From Aureicoccus marinus (GTDB lineage Bacteria; Bacteroidota; Bacteroidia; Flavobacteriales; Flavobacteriaceae), in NCBI RefSeq assembly GCF_002954325.1, contig NZ_MQVX01000001.1, positions 2,648,768 to 2,712,767 on the forward strand: DNA of 64,000 nucleotides, written 5' to 3'. Under the pieces are notes generated by a model. It was not told the DNA's origin. It did not search any database and was given only the letters and a program-made list of their open reading frames with translations. Shown here one piece after another: positions 51,408 to 60,410 of the stretch (its first letter is position 1; each line of letters begins with the position of its first letter). The position numbers were made by a program, and so were the translations under genes.

Positions 51408-51424
51408 TGTCAGGATTCCTGACA
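51408..51424. promoter_or_regulatory. 17-bp perfect palindrome between ald and the YugP-like gene
   Basis: TGTCAGGA-T-TCCTGACA has 8-bp arms and a single central base. It lies 11 bases after the ald stop and 83 bases before the next gene. It has no U tract, so an operator is more likely than a terminator. The bound protein is unknown; the Lrp-type regulator at 53117-53587 is one candidate only by proximity. Confidence 0.45.
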
Positions 51425-51507
51425 CCAATTACTTAAAAAGGGCTGATTTCACAATTGGTCTGGTTCTTGTTTCCTTTTTGTAAATTGAAATCAAAAGCGA
51501 TACAAAT

Positions 51508-52203
51508 ATGATGACGTACTATATTCTTATTGGCGCAGTCGCACTTTTTAGCTGGTTGGTAAGCAATCAACTGAAGTCTAAATTTAGAAAATACTCCAAG
51601 GTTCATTTGCAGAACGGTATGAGCGGGGCAGAAATCGCTCAGAAAATGCTGGATGATCACGGTATTCGCGATGTGAAGGTTATCTCGACCGCCGGGATGC
51701 TCACAGACCACTACAATCCAAAAAATAAAACCGTCAACCTTTCAGAAGGGGTGTACAACCAGCGCAATGCGGCGGCCGCAGCTGTTGCGGCTCACGAAGT
51801 CGGACACGCCGTACAACATGCCCAGGCCTATGAATGGTTAACTATGCGTTCGCAACTGGTCCCTATCGTTAGTGTAACGTCTGGTATGTCGACCTGGGTT
51901 GTCTTTGGAGGCTTGATGCTAGGAGCAGCAGCAGGTGTAGGACTTGGTTTCTACATCGCCATTGCCGGATTGGTTATGATGGGCTTTGCTACCCTATTTA
52001 GTTTTGTTACCCTACCCGTGGAGTACGATGCCAGTAAGCGTGCCTTGGTCTGGTTGAAGCAAAAACACATGTTGACTCAGCAGGAACAAGCCGGAGCAGA
52101 AGATGCGCTGAAGTGGGCAGCCAGAACCTATTTGGTGGCTGCACTGGGAGCCTTGGCTTCTTTGCTCTACTGGGCGTTTCAGGTATTTGGAGGCCGAGAT
52201 TAA
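51508..52203 (+). CDS. YugP-family zinc metallopeptidase
   Basis: A 231-residue membrane protein of the YugP/DUF232 family. The zinc motif H96-E97-V-G-H100 (AAHEVGHAVQHA) lies in a cytoplasmic loop after the first membrane helix, and LPVEYDASKRALVWL near the end is a family mark with a possible third ligand. Three or more hydrophobic helices surround it. The substrate is unknown. It converges with the LpxR-like gene, 2 bases apart. Confidence 0.88.
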   Translation: MMTYYILIGAVALFSWLVSNQLKSKFRKYSKVHLQNGMSGAEIAQKMLDDHGIRDVKVISTAGMLTDHYNPKNKTVNLSEGVYNQRNAAAAAVAAHEVGHAVQHAQAYEWLTMRSQLVPIVSVTSGMSTWVVFGGLMLGAAAGVGLGFYIAIAGLVMMGFATLFSFVTLPVEYDASKRALVWLKQKHMLTQQEQAGAEDALKWAARTYLVAALGALASLLYWAFQVFGGRD

Positions 52204-52205
52204 AA

Positions 52206-53117
52206 TTAAAAGGCCAATCCATACGCCAGACCAATGTACTGATGAAATCGGTTTTGGTCTGGCGTTTCTCTTCCTATCATGCGGTAAATCACCTTGTAAT
52301 CGTGGCGTCCGTAGCGGTGGTTAAAATCAAAACCAAAGCGCCATACACCACTCAAGGCTAGAGTCGTAAAAGACGATGCTGTGCTGCCCTTATTTCCTTC
52401 GATAAGACTGTTATGACCTACACAGCGGTAACTCGCTCTCAGGGCCATAAAGATTTCTCTTTCTGAACTTCCGAGTCGTCCATGAGCAATACTGTTGTGA
52501 AGGGCTCCTCGTCGTCCCAAATAAAGGGCGATTTCGGGTTGTACGTATTGTTCAAGCGTACCCCAAGACATTTCTCCCAGTACGGCAAGACGGACACCAA
52601 ATGGAACCGGAGCCAGTTCCCATTCCCGGAGGTATTTCAAGTAAAAATTGGCTTGCCAGGCATCGGCAATTTCGGCTTCCCAGGCCGGCACGAGGTAGAG
52701 CACCACATTTCTGTGGTACCAGCGCTGAAAGCTTCCTGCACGGGAAGAAGGACCTGTACGCCCCAAGAGAACACGGCCTTCCCAGAGCGTGTTTTCATCG
52801 GCTTTGGTCCACCGGGTCCACAGCCCGGATAGACCTGCATAAGGTCGATCAAAATCTTCGGTATTTCTGGAACTCACATCAGAGGGGGTGTAGACTTCCT
52901 GCCCCAGCCTTAAACTGAATTGTTCTCCTTCTTCGCTCAAGAGTCCACGCTCCGGAATTCTTCGGTAGGTGAGAAAGAGACCGGAAGAGTAGTAGCGATC
53001 TGTGGTCAGTAAAAAGTCGTTGTCATGCGAAATTTCCAATTGTTGACGCCGCATCTCCTGGGCTCCCGCGCTGAAGTTCAGTGTAAGGGCTAGACCAAGT
53101 AAAAGGAACTGCTTCAT
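52206..53117 (-). CDS. LpxR-family lipid A deacylase-like outer membrane protein
   Basis: A 303-residue outer-membrane beta-barrel (DUF2219/LpxR). The signal peptide ends NFSAGAQE. Family residues include ISHDNDFLLTTDRYYSSGL, with the Asn/Asp calcium-site residues, and DRPYAGLSG. LpxR removes the 3-prime acyloxyacyl chain of lipid A. The ATG overlaps the Lrp-gene stop by 1 base (TGATG), indicating translational coupling. Confidence 0.85.
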   Translation of the reverse strand: MKQFLLLGLALTLNFSAGAQEMRRQQLEISHDNDFLLTTDRYYSSGLFLTYRRIPERGLLSEEGEQFSLRLGQEVYTPSDVSSRNTEDFDRPYAGLSGLWTRWTKADENTLWEGRVLLGRTGPSSRAGSFQRWYHRNVVLYLVPAWEAEIADAWQANFYLKYLREWELAPVPFGVRLAVLGEMSWGTLEQYVQPEIALYLGRRGALHNSIAHGRLGSSEREIFMALRASYRCVGHNSLIEGNKGSTASSFTTLALSGVWRFGFDFNHRYGRHDYKVIYRMIGRETPDQNRFHQYIGLAYGLAF

Positions 53118-53587
53118 CAGAGGCTGATTTGCCGGTCGATTTGCTGGTCTAACGAAATGAAGGTTTCGGTTCGCGAGACTCCTTCAATAGCCTGAATTTT
53201 TTTGTTGAGCAGCTGCATGAGGTGTTCATTGTCTCGGCAGAGCACCTTGATCAGAATAGACCAATTACCCGTGGTGTAGTGGCATTCTAAAACTTCCGGC
53301 ACTTTTTCCAAGGCTTTTACCGCCTGGGGATTGCTCATGGCGCGGTCGAGATAAATGCCGATGTAAGCCAGGGTTGAGTACCCCAATACACGGGGATTGA
53401 TGACGAATTTGGAGCCGCTGAGAAGTCCTGAACTTTCCAGTTTGCGCAGGCGTTGGTGAATAGCCGCTCCCGATATACCGATGCTGCGGGCGATTTCGAG
53501 GATAGGTGTCCGGGCATCCTTCATTAAGTGCCTTAGGATTTTTTTGTCTATCCCGTCAATTTTAACCGAATTGGAACCTTTTTTCAT
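53117..53587 (-). CDS. Lrp/AsnC-family transcriptional regulator
   Basis: A 156-residue regulator with an N-terminal winged helix (IDGIDKKILRHLMKDARTPI, ISGAAIHQRLRKLESSGLL) and a C-terminal RAM ligand domain (YSTLAYIGIYLD, VLECHYTTGNWSILIKVLC). Such proteins sense amino acids. It lies 38 bases after the saccharopine-dehydrogenase-like gene and probably regulates it or itself. The ATG at 53587 is used; upstream ATGs at 53602 are possible. Confidence 0.93.
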   Translation of the reverse strand: MKKGSNSVKIDGIDKKILRHLMKDARTPILEIARSIGISGAAIHQRLRKLESSGLLSGSKFVINPRVLGYSTLAYIGIYLDRAMSNPQAVKALEKVPEVLECHYTTGNWSILIKVLCRDNEHLMQLLNKKIQAIEGVSRTETFISLDQQIDRQISL

Positions 53588-53625
53588 GATTAGCTTATAC
53601 AAAGATGTATTTCGCTAATGTATAC

Positions 53626-54999
53626 TTAAATACCGACACCTTCAAGGTTGTAACCCAAATAGGGGACTTCTTTTTCGGTAAAAACAATACCGTGGTCGGC
53701 GAGTTCGGTTAAAACCGGGTCGTATACTTCTTGAGCCAAAGGAATTTGAACCCCAGGGGTTTTGATGCGACCTTCCAGGATATGCATGGCTACCATTGCC
53801 GCAGGGAGGCCCACTGTTTTGGCCATTGCCGTGTAGCGCTGGTCTTTCCCAAGCACCACCATATGCGCATCGATTTGTCTTTTTTCTCCATTGAGCTCAA
53901 AGCCAAATTTGTGGTACATGGCAATCATGTCTTTTTCGTCCGGTTCCAAAGTCCAGGACCGTTCTAAAATCTCCTGTAGAGCTTGAGCCGGGGTGCAGTT
54001 AGCCCGACGGACGGTCTTTTGGATGCTGAAGAGGTCGAGCTCCAAAAGTTTATCCCAGAGAATGTCGTCCTGATCAATCTTGAGGTAGTGCCGTAACTTG
54101 AGTTCCACAGAATCAGTGGGTGAGTAGGGCAGAAACAAATTCACGTAGTCTCTGTAGGTCATCCCTTCTGAGTTTTCGATCTGGTAGCTGTCGTCGGTCA
54201 TTCCGAGTTGAATGAAAATATTCCAGGCTTTAGAAAAGCCAACCCGGCGCATGGTACCGCGGAAAAGGGTCAGTACATCCCGGAGACCATAGGCTTCCTG
54301 ATACGACAAAGAGTCCCGATTGGCATAGACTTCAAAACGACCATAGCCGTCAATTTCAAGAAATTCCGTACGCCGAAAAAGCTTGTGGTAAGGGATGTAT
54401 TTATAGGTACCCTCCTGAAGGAATTTAGCAGCTCCACCTTGACCAGCCACAACGACATTGCGGGGATTCCAGCTGAACTTATAATGCCACAGATTGTTGT
54501 CATTAATCGGCGCTACGAGACCTCCTGTAAAGGACTCGAAGAGCAGCATTTTTCCTCCTTGAGAACGAATGCGGTCGATGACCTGCATAGCACTCATATG
54601 ATCAATGCCCGGGTCTAGTCCCACCTCGTTCATAAAAACAAGGCCTTTCTTTTTTACCTCTTGGTCGAGTTCGCGCAATTCTTTGGATACATAGGAAGCG
54701 GTAACCAAGTGCTTCCCATAGTGGAGGCAGTCCTGAGCCACGAGGATGTGCATACGAGCAGGCAACATCGAAACAACTACTGTTGCCTTTTGAATGAGTT
54801 TTTGTCGGTCTTCTGTTTGAAAAATATCCAAATCAACACAGTCGCAATAGGCCCGCTGGTCTGAAGTGATCGGGAGTTGACTGGCAGTTTGATCCGCCAC
54901 GATTAGACGAATTTCTCCTGCCGCACCTCGCTTGAGCAGGTATTGAAGTAGATAGGCGGTTGATTTACCGGCACCGACCAAAAGAATTGTTTGCGGCAT
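53626..54999 (-). CDS. saccharopine dehydrogenase-like reductase
   Basis: A 457-residue protein of the saccharopine dehydrogenase/LYS9-like family. The Rossmann motif ILLVGAGKSTAYL is at the N-terminus, followed by VVVSMLPARMHILVAQDC, FMNEVGLDPGIDHMSA (family motif) and YKFSWNPRNVV. These enzymes take part in lysine breakdown through saccharopine, or in related reactions. The Lrp-type neighbour fits amino-acid catabolism. The start ATG at 54999 places the Rossmann fold at the very N-terminus. Confidence 0.87.
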   Translation of the reverse strand: MPQTILLVGAGKSTAYLLQYLLKRGAAGEIRLIVADQTASQLPITSDQRAYCDCVDLDIFQTEDRQKLIQKATVVVSMLPARMHILVAQDCLHYGKHLVTASYVSKELRELDQEVKKKGLVFMNEVGLDPGIDHMSAMQVIDRIRSQGGKMLLFESFTGGLVAPINDNNLWHYKFSWNPRNVVVAGQGGAAKFLQEGTYKYIPYHKLFRRTEFLEIDGYGRFEVYANRDSLSYQEAYGLRDVLTLFRGTMRRVGFSKAWNIFIQLGMTDDSYQIENSEGMTYRDYVNLFLPYSPTDSVELKLRHYLKIDQDDILWDKLLELDLFSIQKTVRRANCTPAQALQEILERSWTLEPDEKDMIAMYHKFGFELNGEKRQIDAHMVVLGKDQRYTAMAKTVGLPAAMVAMHILEGRIKTPGVQIPLAQEVYDPVLTELADHGIVFTEKEVPYLGYNLEGVGI

Positions 55000-55074
55000 G
55001 GGCCTGTTGTACTTTTGCGTTCGGCTACGAATGTATCAATTTGTTGAACAAAGGCCGAAAAGAAATCGACGAGA

Positions 55075-55467
55075 ATGAAAAAAACAGCATTGGGCGTGAT
55101 TGCCCTTTTGGGCGCAGCGGCAGTGGTTTTAGGGGCTTTTGCCAGCCATGGTTTAAAAGAGAGTTTAGAACCAGAGCAGTTGAACAGCTTTCAGACCGGC
55201 ATACGCTACCAGTTCTATCACGTTTTCTTTTTGTTTGTGGTTTACTTGCTTCCTGGACTCAGTGAAAAGACCAAATCTCTGATCTATCACTTAGTACTGG
55301 TTGGCCTCCTGCTTTTTTCGGGTTCCATTTATTTATTGTCGACCAAAGCAGTAACTGGAATTGACATTTCTGCTGTTGGATGGATAACGCCCATCGGTGG
55401 TTTACTCCTCATTATCGCCTGGTTTGTGTTAGCTTTTCGTTATTTCGCATCAAAGTCACACTCTTAG
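55075..55467 (+). CDS. DUF423 membrane protein
   Basis: A 130-residue protein with four membrane helices, DUF423 by ALLGAAAVVLGAFASHGLKE and the GIRYQFYHVFFLF segment. Related proteins include YwdK of Bacillus; the function is not known. It is divergent from the saccharopine dehydrogenase-like gene and 63 bases upstream of pckA. Confidence 0.85.
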   Translation: MKKTALGVIALLGAAAVVLGAFASHGLKESLEPEQLNSFQTGIRYQFYHVFFLFVVYLLPGLSEKTKSLIYHLVLVGLLLFSGSIYLLSTKAVTGIDISAVGWITPIGGLLLIIAWFVLAFRYFASKSHS

Positions 55468-55501
55468 GCAATATAAATAAGGCTCCCGGGTTATATTTTT
55501 T

Positions 55502-55509
55502 TAGTTTTG
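55502..55509 (+). promoter_or_regulatory. -7 element of pckA
   Basis: TAGTTTTG, exact TAnnTTTG match, 22 bases before the ATG at 55531. It includes the alternative TTG at 55507, ruling that codon out as the start. Confidence 0.6.
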
Positions 55510-55530
55510 CACCAAATTAAAAGTCAAGTT

Positions 55531-57147
55531 ATGAGTCATTACGACCCAGTTACGAAAACGATTTCGCTGGCCGAGTACGGCATCAAACATCAAAACATCA
55601 ATTATCAGTGGGAACCGGAGCGTTTGCACCAAACTGCCGTTGATCTTGAGATGGGGCGAACCTCCGATATGGGGGCTTTGGCGGTAAACACTGGAGAATT
55701 TACCGGCCGTTCGCCAAAAGACCGGTTCATCGTTCGCGATGAAATCACCCAGGACAAGGTGTGGTGGGGAGACATCAACATACCTTTCGAGCCTGCCAAA
55801 TTTGATGCCCTTATGGAAAGGGTCATTGACTACTTGAACAAAAAAGAACTCTACGTAAGAGACTGCTTTGCCTGTGCAGACGATAATTACCGACTTCCTG
55901 TTCGTGCCATTAACGAATACCCCTGGTCAAACCAGTTTGTCTACAATATGTTTATACGCCCTACGGAGGCGGAGCTAGACAGCTTTAATGCAGAATGGAC
56001 GGTGATCAATGCGCCTGGTTTTATGGCGGACCCTGAACGGGACGGAACACGCCAGCACAACTTTGCTATTTTAAATTTTAGCCGAAAGATCGCCTTGGTA
56101 GGCGGAACGGGTTACACCGGTGAAATTAAGAAAGGAATTTTCTCGGCCCTGAACTTTTTGTTGCCTGTTGAACGCGAAGTTCTGCCCATGCACTGCTCTG
56201 CCAATATGGGTGAAGAAGGAGATACGGCCTTGTTCTTCGGTTTGTCGGGAACAGGAAAGACTACACTCTCAACAGATCCAGAGCGCAAGCTCATTGGAGA
56301 TGACGAGCACGGCTGGACTCCAGACAACACCGTCTTCAATTTTGAAGGGGGATGTTACGCGAAGGTGATCAACCTTTCGGCTGAAAAAGAACCGGATATT
56401 TATGGCGCTATCAAGCCTGGAGCCATCCTCGAGAACATTGCCATGGATGCCAATGGCAAAGTGGACTTTACGGACTCCAGCATTACCCAGAATACACGGG
56501 TGAGTTATCCTATCCACCACATTCAAAATATTCAAACACCTTCTGTAGGGAAAAATGTCAAGAATATTTTCTTTTTGACGGCCGACGCTTTTGGTGTACT
56601 GCCTCCAATTTCTAAGTTGACCCCTTCTCAAGCTGCTTACCACTTTATTTCGGGTTATACCGCTAAGGTGGCCGGAACAGAAGCAGGTGTAGTAGAGCCT
56701 GTACCTTCTTTTTCCGCTTGTTTTGGAGCCCCCTTTATGCCTCTACACCCGACGGAGTACGCCGAGATGTTGAGTAATAAAATGACGGAATCAGGAGTTG
56801 ATGTCTGGTTGGTGAATACCGGTTGGACCGGAGGACCTTACGGCGTAGGAAGCCGCATGAAATTGGAGTATACCCGTGCGATGATTCGCGCAGCTCTTTC
56901 AGGAGAGCTGGGCTTGTACTCCTACGATACCTATCACATTCACTCGGTATTTGGCGTAGCCCAACCTAGAGAGTGTCCTGGTGTTCCAACGGAATTGTTA
57001 AGTCCAAGGGCGACTTGGAACGATGACGAAGCGTATTACAATATGGCTTTTAAATTGTCCAATGCCTTTAGAGAGAACTTCAAGAAATTCGAAAGCTATG
57101 CGAACGAAGAGATCCGCCGTGGTGGACCTCAGCGTTATGCATTCTGA
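55531..57147 (+). CDS. pckA: phosphoenolpyruvate carboxykinase (ATP)
   Basis: A 538-residue ATP-dependent PEPCK converting oxaloacetate to PEP for gluconeogenesis. FTGRSPKDRFIVRDE, LPMHCSANMGEEGDTALFFG, the kinase-1a P-loop GLSGTGKTTLS, IGDDEHGWTPDNTVFNFEGG and GGPYGVGSRMKLEYTRAMI are all present. The ATG at 55531 (MSHYDPVTKTISL) follows the promoter. A terminator follows the gene, shared with hemD on the other strand. Confidence 0.97.
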   Translation: MSHYDPVTKTISLAEYGIKHQNINYQWEPERLHQTAVDLEMGRTSDMGALAVNTGEFTGRSPKDRFIVRDEITQDKVWWGDINIPFEPAKFDALMERVIDYLNKKELYVRDCFACADDNYRLPVRAINEYPWSNQFVYNMFIRPTEAELDSFNAEWTVINAPGFMADPERDGTRQHNFAILNFSRKIALVGGTGYTGEIKKGIFSALNFLLPVEREVLPMHCSANMGEEGDTALFFGLSGTGKTTLSTDPERKLIGDDEHGWTPDNTVFNFEGGCYAKVINLSAEKEPDIYGAIKPGAILENIAMDANGKVDFTDSSITQNTRVSYPIHHIQNIQTPSVGKNVKNIFFLTADAFGVLPPISKLTPSQAAYHFISGYTAKVAGTEAGVVEPVPSFSACFGAPFMPLHPTEYAEMLSNKMTESGVDVWLVNTGWTGGPYGVGSRMKLEYTRAMIRAALSGELGLYSYDTYHIHSVFGVAQPRECPGVPTELLSPRATWNDDEAYYNMAFKLSNAFRENFKKFESYANEEIRRGGPQRYAF

Positions 57148-57164
57148 GTGTAACTAACTCAAAC

Positions 57165-57197
57165 AAAAAGGCCGGAACATCTGTTCCGGCCTTTTTT
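57165..57197 (+). terminator. bidirectional terminator between pckA and hemD
   Basis: GGCCGGAAC pairs with GTTCCGGCC around a four-base loop, flanked by five A and six T, for a stem of 14 bp with the A/T flanks. It ends pckA on the plus strand and hemD on the minus strand. Confidence 0.93.
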
Positions 57198-57215
57198 AAT
57201 GCTTTGAGAAGTCCA

Positions 57216-57959
57216 TTATTTATTGGCTTCTGTAATGTATTTCTGAAGGGCCATGGTCATCGAGGGTGTCTCTGGCGTCGGCGCTTTGATATCGATACGC
57301 AGCCCAGCTCCGGTAGCAGCCTGAATGGTACTGTTACCAAATACCGCAATACGGGTATCGTTTTGCTCAAAATCCGGAAAGTTCTTCAACAGAGACTCGA
57401 TTCCCGAGGGGCTGAAGAAAACCAATACATCGTAGTAAACATCTCTGAGGTCAGAAAGGTCAGAGATGACTGTTTTGTAGAAAATACCGCGAGTCCAGTC
57501 GACTTTCAGTCCGTCCAAAACACGTGGGATTTCGTCCTTAAGGCTGTCAGAAGAAGGCAAGAGAAAGGTCTCGTCTTTGTACTTCTTGAACATAGGACTC
57601 AAGTCGGCAAAGTTACGCTTACCAACATAAATCTTCCGCTTGCGGTAAACCACGTACTTCTGCAGATAATAGGCAACCGCTTCCGATTGGCAGAAATATT
57701 TCATGGTGTCCGGAACCTTGAAGCGCATCTCCTCCGCGATACGGAAAAAATGATCTACAGCGTTGCGGCTCGTTAAGATAATGGCTGTGAATTGGTTAAG
57801 GTCAATTTTTTGTTGACGTACCAATTTGGCGTCCACTCCTTCTACGTGAATAAAAGGGCGAAAATCTACCTTCACTTTCTCCTTTTCGATCAATTTCGAA
57901 TAAGGAGAGTTTTCCATTTTGGGTTCCGGTTGAGAAACCAAAATTGTTTTTACTTTCAT
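57216..57959 (-). CDS. hemD: uroporphyrinogen-III synthase HemD
   Basis: A 247-residue protein of the HemD family, which cyclises hydroxymethylbilane to uroporphyrinogen III. The sequence is diverse in this family; matching parts are KTILVSQPEPKMENSPYSKL, the FTAIILTSRNAVDHFF segment, and VYYDVLVFFSPSGIESLLKN near the end. It is clustered with DUF4271 (5 bases upstream), as in other Flavobacteriia. No other heme gene is in the window. Confidence 0.9.
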   Translation of the reverse strand: MKVKTILVSQPEPKMENSPYSKLIEKEKVKVDFRPFIHVEGVDAKLVRQQKIDLNQFTAIILTSRNAVDHFFRIAEEMRFKVPDTMKYFCQSEAVAYYLQKYVVYRKRKIYVGKRNFADLSPMFKKYKDETFLLPSSDSLKDEIPRVLDGLKVDWTRGIFYKTVISDLSDLRDVYYDVLVFFSPSGIESLLKNFPDFEQNDTRIAVFGNSTIQAATGAGLRIDIKAPTPETPSMTMALQKYITEANK

Positions 57960-57964
57960 GAGCG

Positions 57965-58621
57965 TCAGACTTTTAAGTAGCTTCCAAAGAGCACTAAAGG
58001 CGCTATTTCAAGGGTGCAAAGGTACAAAATAAAATAGATTAGGTTAGCCTGAATCAAATTTTGATGTTGCTTAATTACCGAAAGAAGGCCTACTGAATTG
58101 ATCACCAGAATAAGACCAAGGGCGATGTACAGAAGAAGTGTGGATTGCGGCCAGATATAGACCAGGCTAATATTGACCAGAAAGACCACCAAGCTGGAAT
58201 AATTGAAGTAGGAACTTTTGTAAAAAATAAGATCCCCCACCAGAGACTCCAATTGAAAAATATAGCCTTGACCAAGCTGCAGTGCTGTCTTGGCCACTAA
58301 GAAGAGAAGCAGCCCTCCCAAAACCGGATAAAAACCATATTGACTCACGACCCCACTTTGGTCCCAGAGCATTTCTTTGGTCAGGTAAATGAACAAGGCG
58401 TAGTTCACAACTTGAAATACCGTGATGGAAAGGTGAAAGCCGTTAAAGAATAAGGTGCCTCTTTCGTAAAGGGAGACGTATTTGTCGTTCAGCGGGAGGC
58501 TGATAAAATTCATGAAACGGGACGGGTGGTAGTACTTACCCGAAGCCAAAACCATCAGACTGAAAAGAATCAAAAAAGTAATCCAATCAAGGCTTTCTAT
58601 TGGTCGGTATTCCAGTTCCAT
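57965..58621 (-). CDS. DUF4271 membrane protein
   Basis: A 218-residue protein with about six membrane helices (ITFLILFSLMVLASG, VYIWPQSTLLLYIALGLILV), DUF4271 by layout and by its position beside hemD. The function is not known. It overlaps neither neighbour: hemD starts 5 bases after its stop, and the GT39-type gene ends 7 bases upstream. Confidence 0.85.
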   Translation of the reverse strand: MELEYRPIESLDWITFLILFSLMVLASGKYYHPSRFMNFISLPLNDKYVSLYERGTLFFNGFHLSITVFQVVNYALFIYLTKEMLWDQSGVVSQYGFYPVLGGLLLFLVAKTALQLGQGYIFQLESLVGDLIFYKSSYFNYSSLVVFLVNISLVYIWPQSTLLLYIALGLILVINSVGLLSVIKQHQNLIQANLIYFILYLCTLEIAPLVLFGSYLKV

Positions 58622-58628
58622 ACAGTCT

Positions 58629-60329
58629 CTATTCTTTTTCTTCCAGTTTTAATCGGATGATACGGCTGTTCAAGCCCGGGAGCTGTCCGTATTCTGATAA
58701 AGCAATTTGCAAATAGCGAGCTTCCTCAGGAGCATCCAAAGGCAAAGTTATTCGGAATTCTGTAGTATCCGTACTTTTTAAGTAAACCTGGTCCATAGGA
58801 CCTTCCAAATCGTGCTCGTCTGTTTTAACCAAAAAGGGTGCAGGGTAACTTTCTAAAATGCCTCGGTTAGCGTCCCGAAAGGCAACACGCACCTTGAGTT
58901 GGCCTATCGGAATGGAATCTTGGTAAGGGTTGTAAACCCGTAGTTTGCGGGTGCTGATCGTCCGGGATTCAATTTTATCGGAATCGAGCCAGGCCTCTAA
59001 GTTACGATAGGAATAAAAGGGAAATTGGACTGGAAGGGCTGGTAACAGACTGTCGATCGAAGATAAATGTTCGGCTTGTGGATCTTGCTCACTGAGGTAA
59101 GCCACCTTCTGAAAGCGCAATTTATTTTCGGTTAACGTGTCCAGATTGTACTGGTTTTTTCGAAAACTAAAGGTGTTGAACGAATAGGTTGGACGACCGG
59201 TGTAAAAAGAAAACAGCGCTGCCTTTTGGGGGTTGTTTTCAAAAACAACAGGCAAGGAATCACTTCTCTGTTCCAATTGGGTCGTCCATTCCGGGATGTC
59301 GTGGGCGGGATGAGGATAAAGTGCCATTCCCGGAAAAATCAATGAAAGTCGAAAGTAAAAAAGGATGGCCACTTGAACACCAGCGAGAGGCCACAGCCAC
59401 TTTTGCCAGTTTTCGCGCTCGTAAAGAAAAGAAAGGCTCAATAAAAAGGCTGGTAAACTGAACAAGGCCAAGAGCTGCAAACTGACCGGGCGTTGGAAAC
59501 TGGATAAAAAGTAGAAGACTAATAGACTACAGGCCAGTAAAAAGGATACCCGATCTACCAAATTCTCTTTTTTCCAATTTAAAAGACCCTTATAGACAAA
59601 GGGGGTCATAACACCCAGGACCAAGGTGAGTTTTAGCAGGGTGCCGGAGGTAAAGGCAAGAGGTTCTCTTTCGGGCAAGGGCCGTTCAAAAAAGGTGTAG
59701 CGCAAACTCACCCAGTCGTTTAGCCCCAGCCAGATCAGGTGTGGACTGTAGAGTAAAAGACAAAGTCCAAGCGCTTGCAGATACAGGCGATTTTTAATCA
59801 GGCCGCGTTGAGCAAAACTCATCACCAGCAAAACGAATATTCCCAGGTATTCGCTGTAAAGTAAACCGGCTAAGGACACCCCTAAAAACAGGGATCTGCG
59901 GCGAGAGGGCGCGTTGACAAATACCCGAAAGGCCCATAAACTGAGCGCCGTAAAAAAGAGTAATACCGAATTGGGTAAGCTGATAAAGCTGTAGAGATGC
60001 AAAAGAGGAAAAGCGCAAAAGACCAAAGCAAACAAGCGTGCATCCTTGCGTGGATTATCCTGACAAAGCCAAAGAAACAGAGCAGTTCCAGCTCCTAAAA
60101 GGATGGGGAGTAGTCGTACCCCGGACTCTCCACCATGAAATTGTAGGCCGATCCCAATCAACCAAGAAATCATCGGCGGGTATTCAAAATACCCCAGGGC
60201 GGGTTGTTGGGCGTAATACCAAAAATAGGCCTCGTCATACAGCAAAGGCGTGTTTGCGCTTTGCAGTAAATTCAATCCGAGAAAAACGAGCAAAAAGACC
60301 CGCATAGAGGAGGGAATACGTACGGCCAT
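58629..60329 (-). CDS. GT39-type membrane glycosyltransferase (second copy)
   Basis: A 566-residue membrane protein of the ArnT/PMT-like superfamily. The acidic motif near the N-terminus is Y31-D32-E33-A-Y-F-W, followed by GYFEYPPMISWLIGIG, the usual continuation, and about ten helices, with a soluble C-terminal domain after residue about 400. It probably takes a sugar from a polyprenyl-phosphate donor such as that made by the divergent GT2 protein. The acceptor is unknown. Confidence 0.85.
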   Translation of the reverse strand: MAVRIPSSMRVFLLVFLGLNLLQSANTPLLYDEAYFWYYAQQPALGYFEYPPMISWLIGIGLQFHGGESGVRLLPILLGAGTALFLWLCQDNPRKDARLFALVFCAFPLLHLYSFISLPNSVLLFFTALSLWAFRVFVNAPSRRRSLFLGVSLAGLLYSEYLGIFVLLVMSFAQRGLIKNRLYLQALGLCLLLYSPHLIWLGLNDWVSLRYTFFERPLPEREPLAFTSGTLLKLTLVLGVMTPFVYKGLLNWKKENLVDRVSFLLACSLLVFYFLSSFQRPVSLQLLALFSLPAFLLSLSFLYERENWQKWLWPLAGVQVAILFYFRLSLIFPGMALYPHPAHDIPEWTTQLEQRSDSLPVVFENNPQKAALFSFYTGRPTYSFNTFSFRKNQYNLDTLTENKLRFQKVAYLSEQDPQAEHLSSIDSLLPALPVQFPFYSYRNLEAWLDSDKIESRTISTRKLRVYNPYQDSIPIGQLKVRVAFRDANRGILESYPAPFLVKTDEHDLEGPMDQVYLKSTDTTEFRITLPLDAPEEARYLQIALSEYGQLPGLNSRIIRLKLEEKE

Positions 60330-60383
60330 GCAAGGAAATTACAGGTTTCAAATTTAGTAACTGTACAGGCCACCATAAAATTG

Positions 60384-60391
60384 TAATTTTG
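60384..60391 (+). promoter_or_regulatory. -7 element of the GT2/pyrC operon
   Basis: TAATTTTG, exact TAnnTTTG match, 19 bases before the TTG start of the GT2 gene. Confidence 0.55.
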
Positions 60392-60410
60392 ACGCTAAAA
60401 GCTTCTTACC

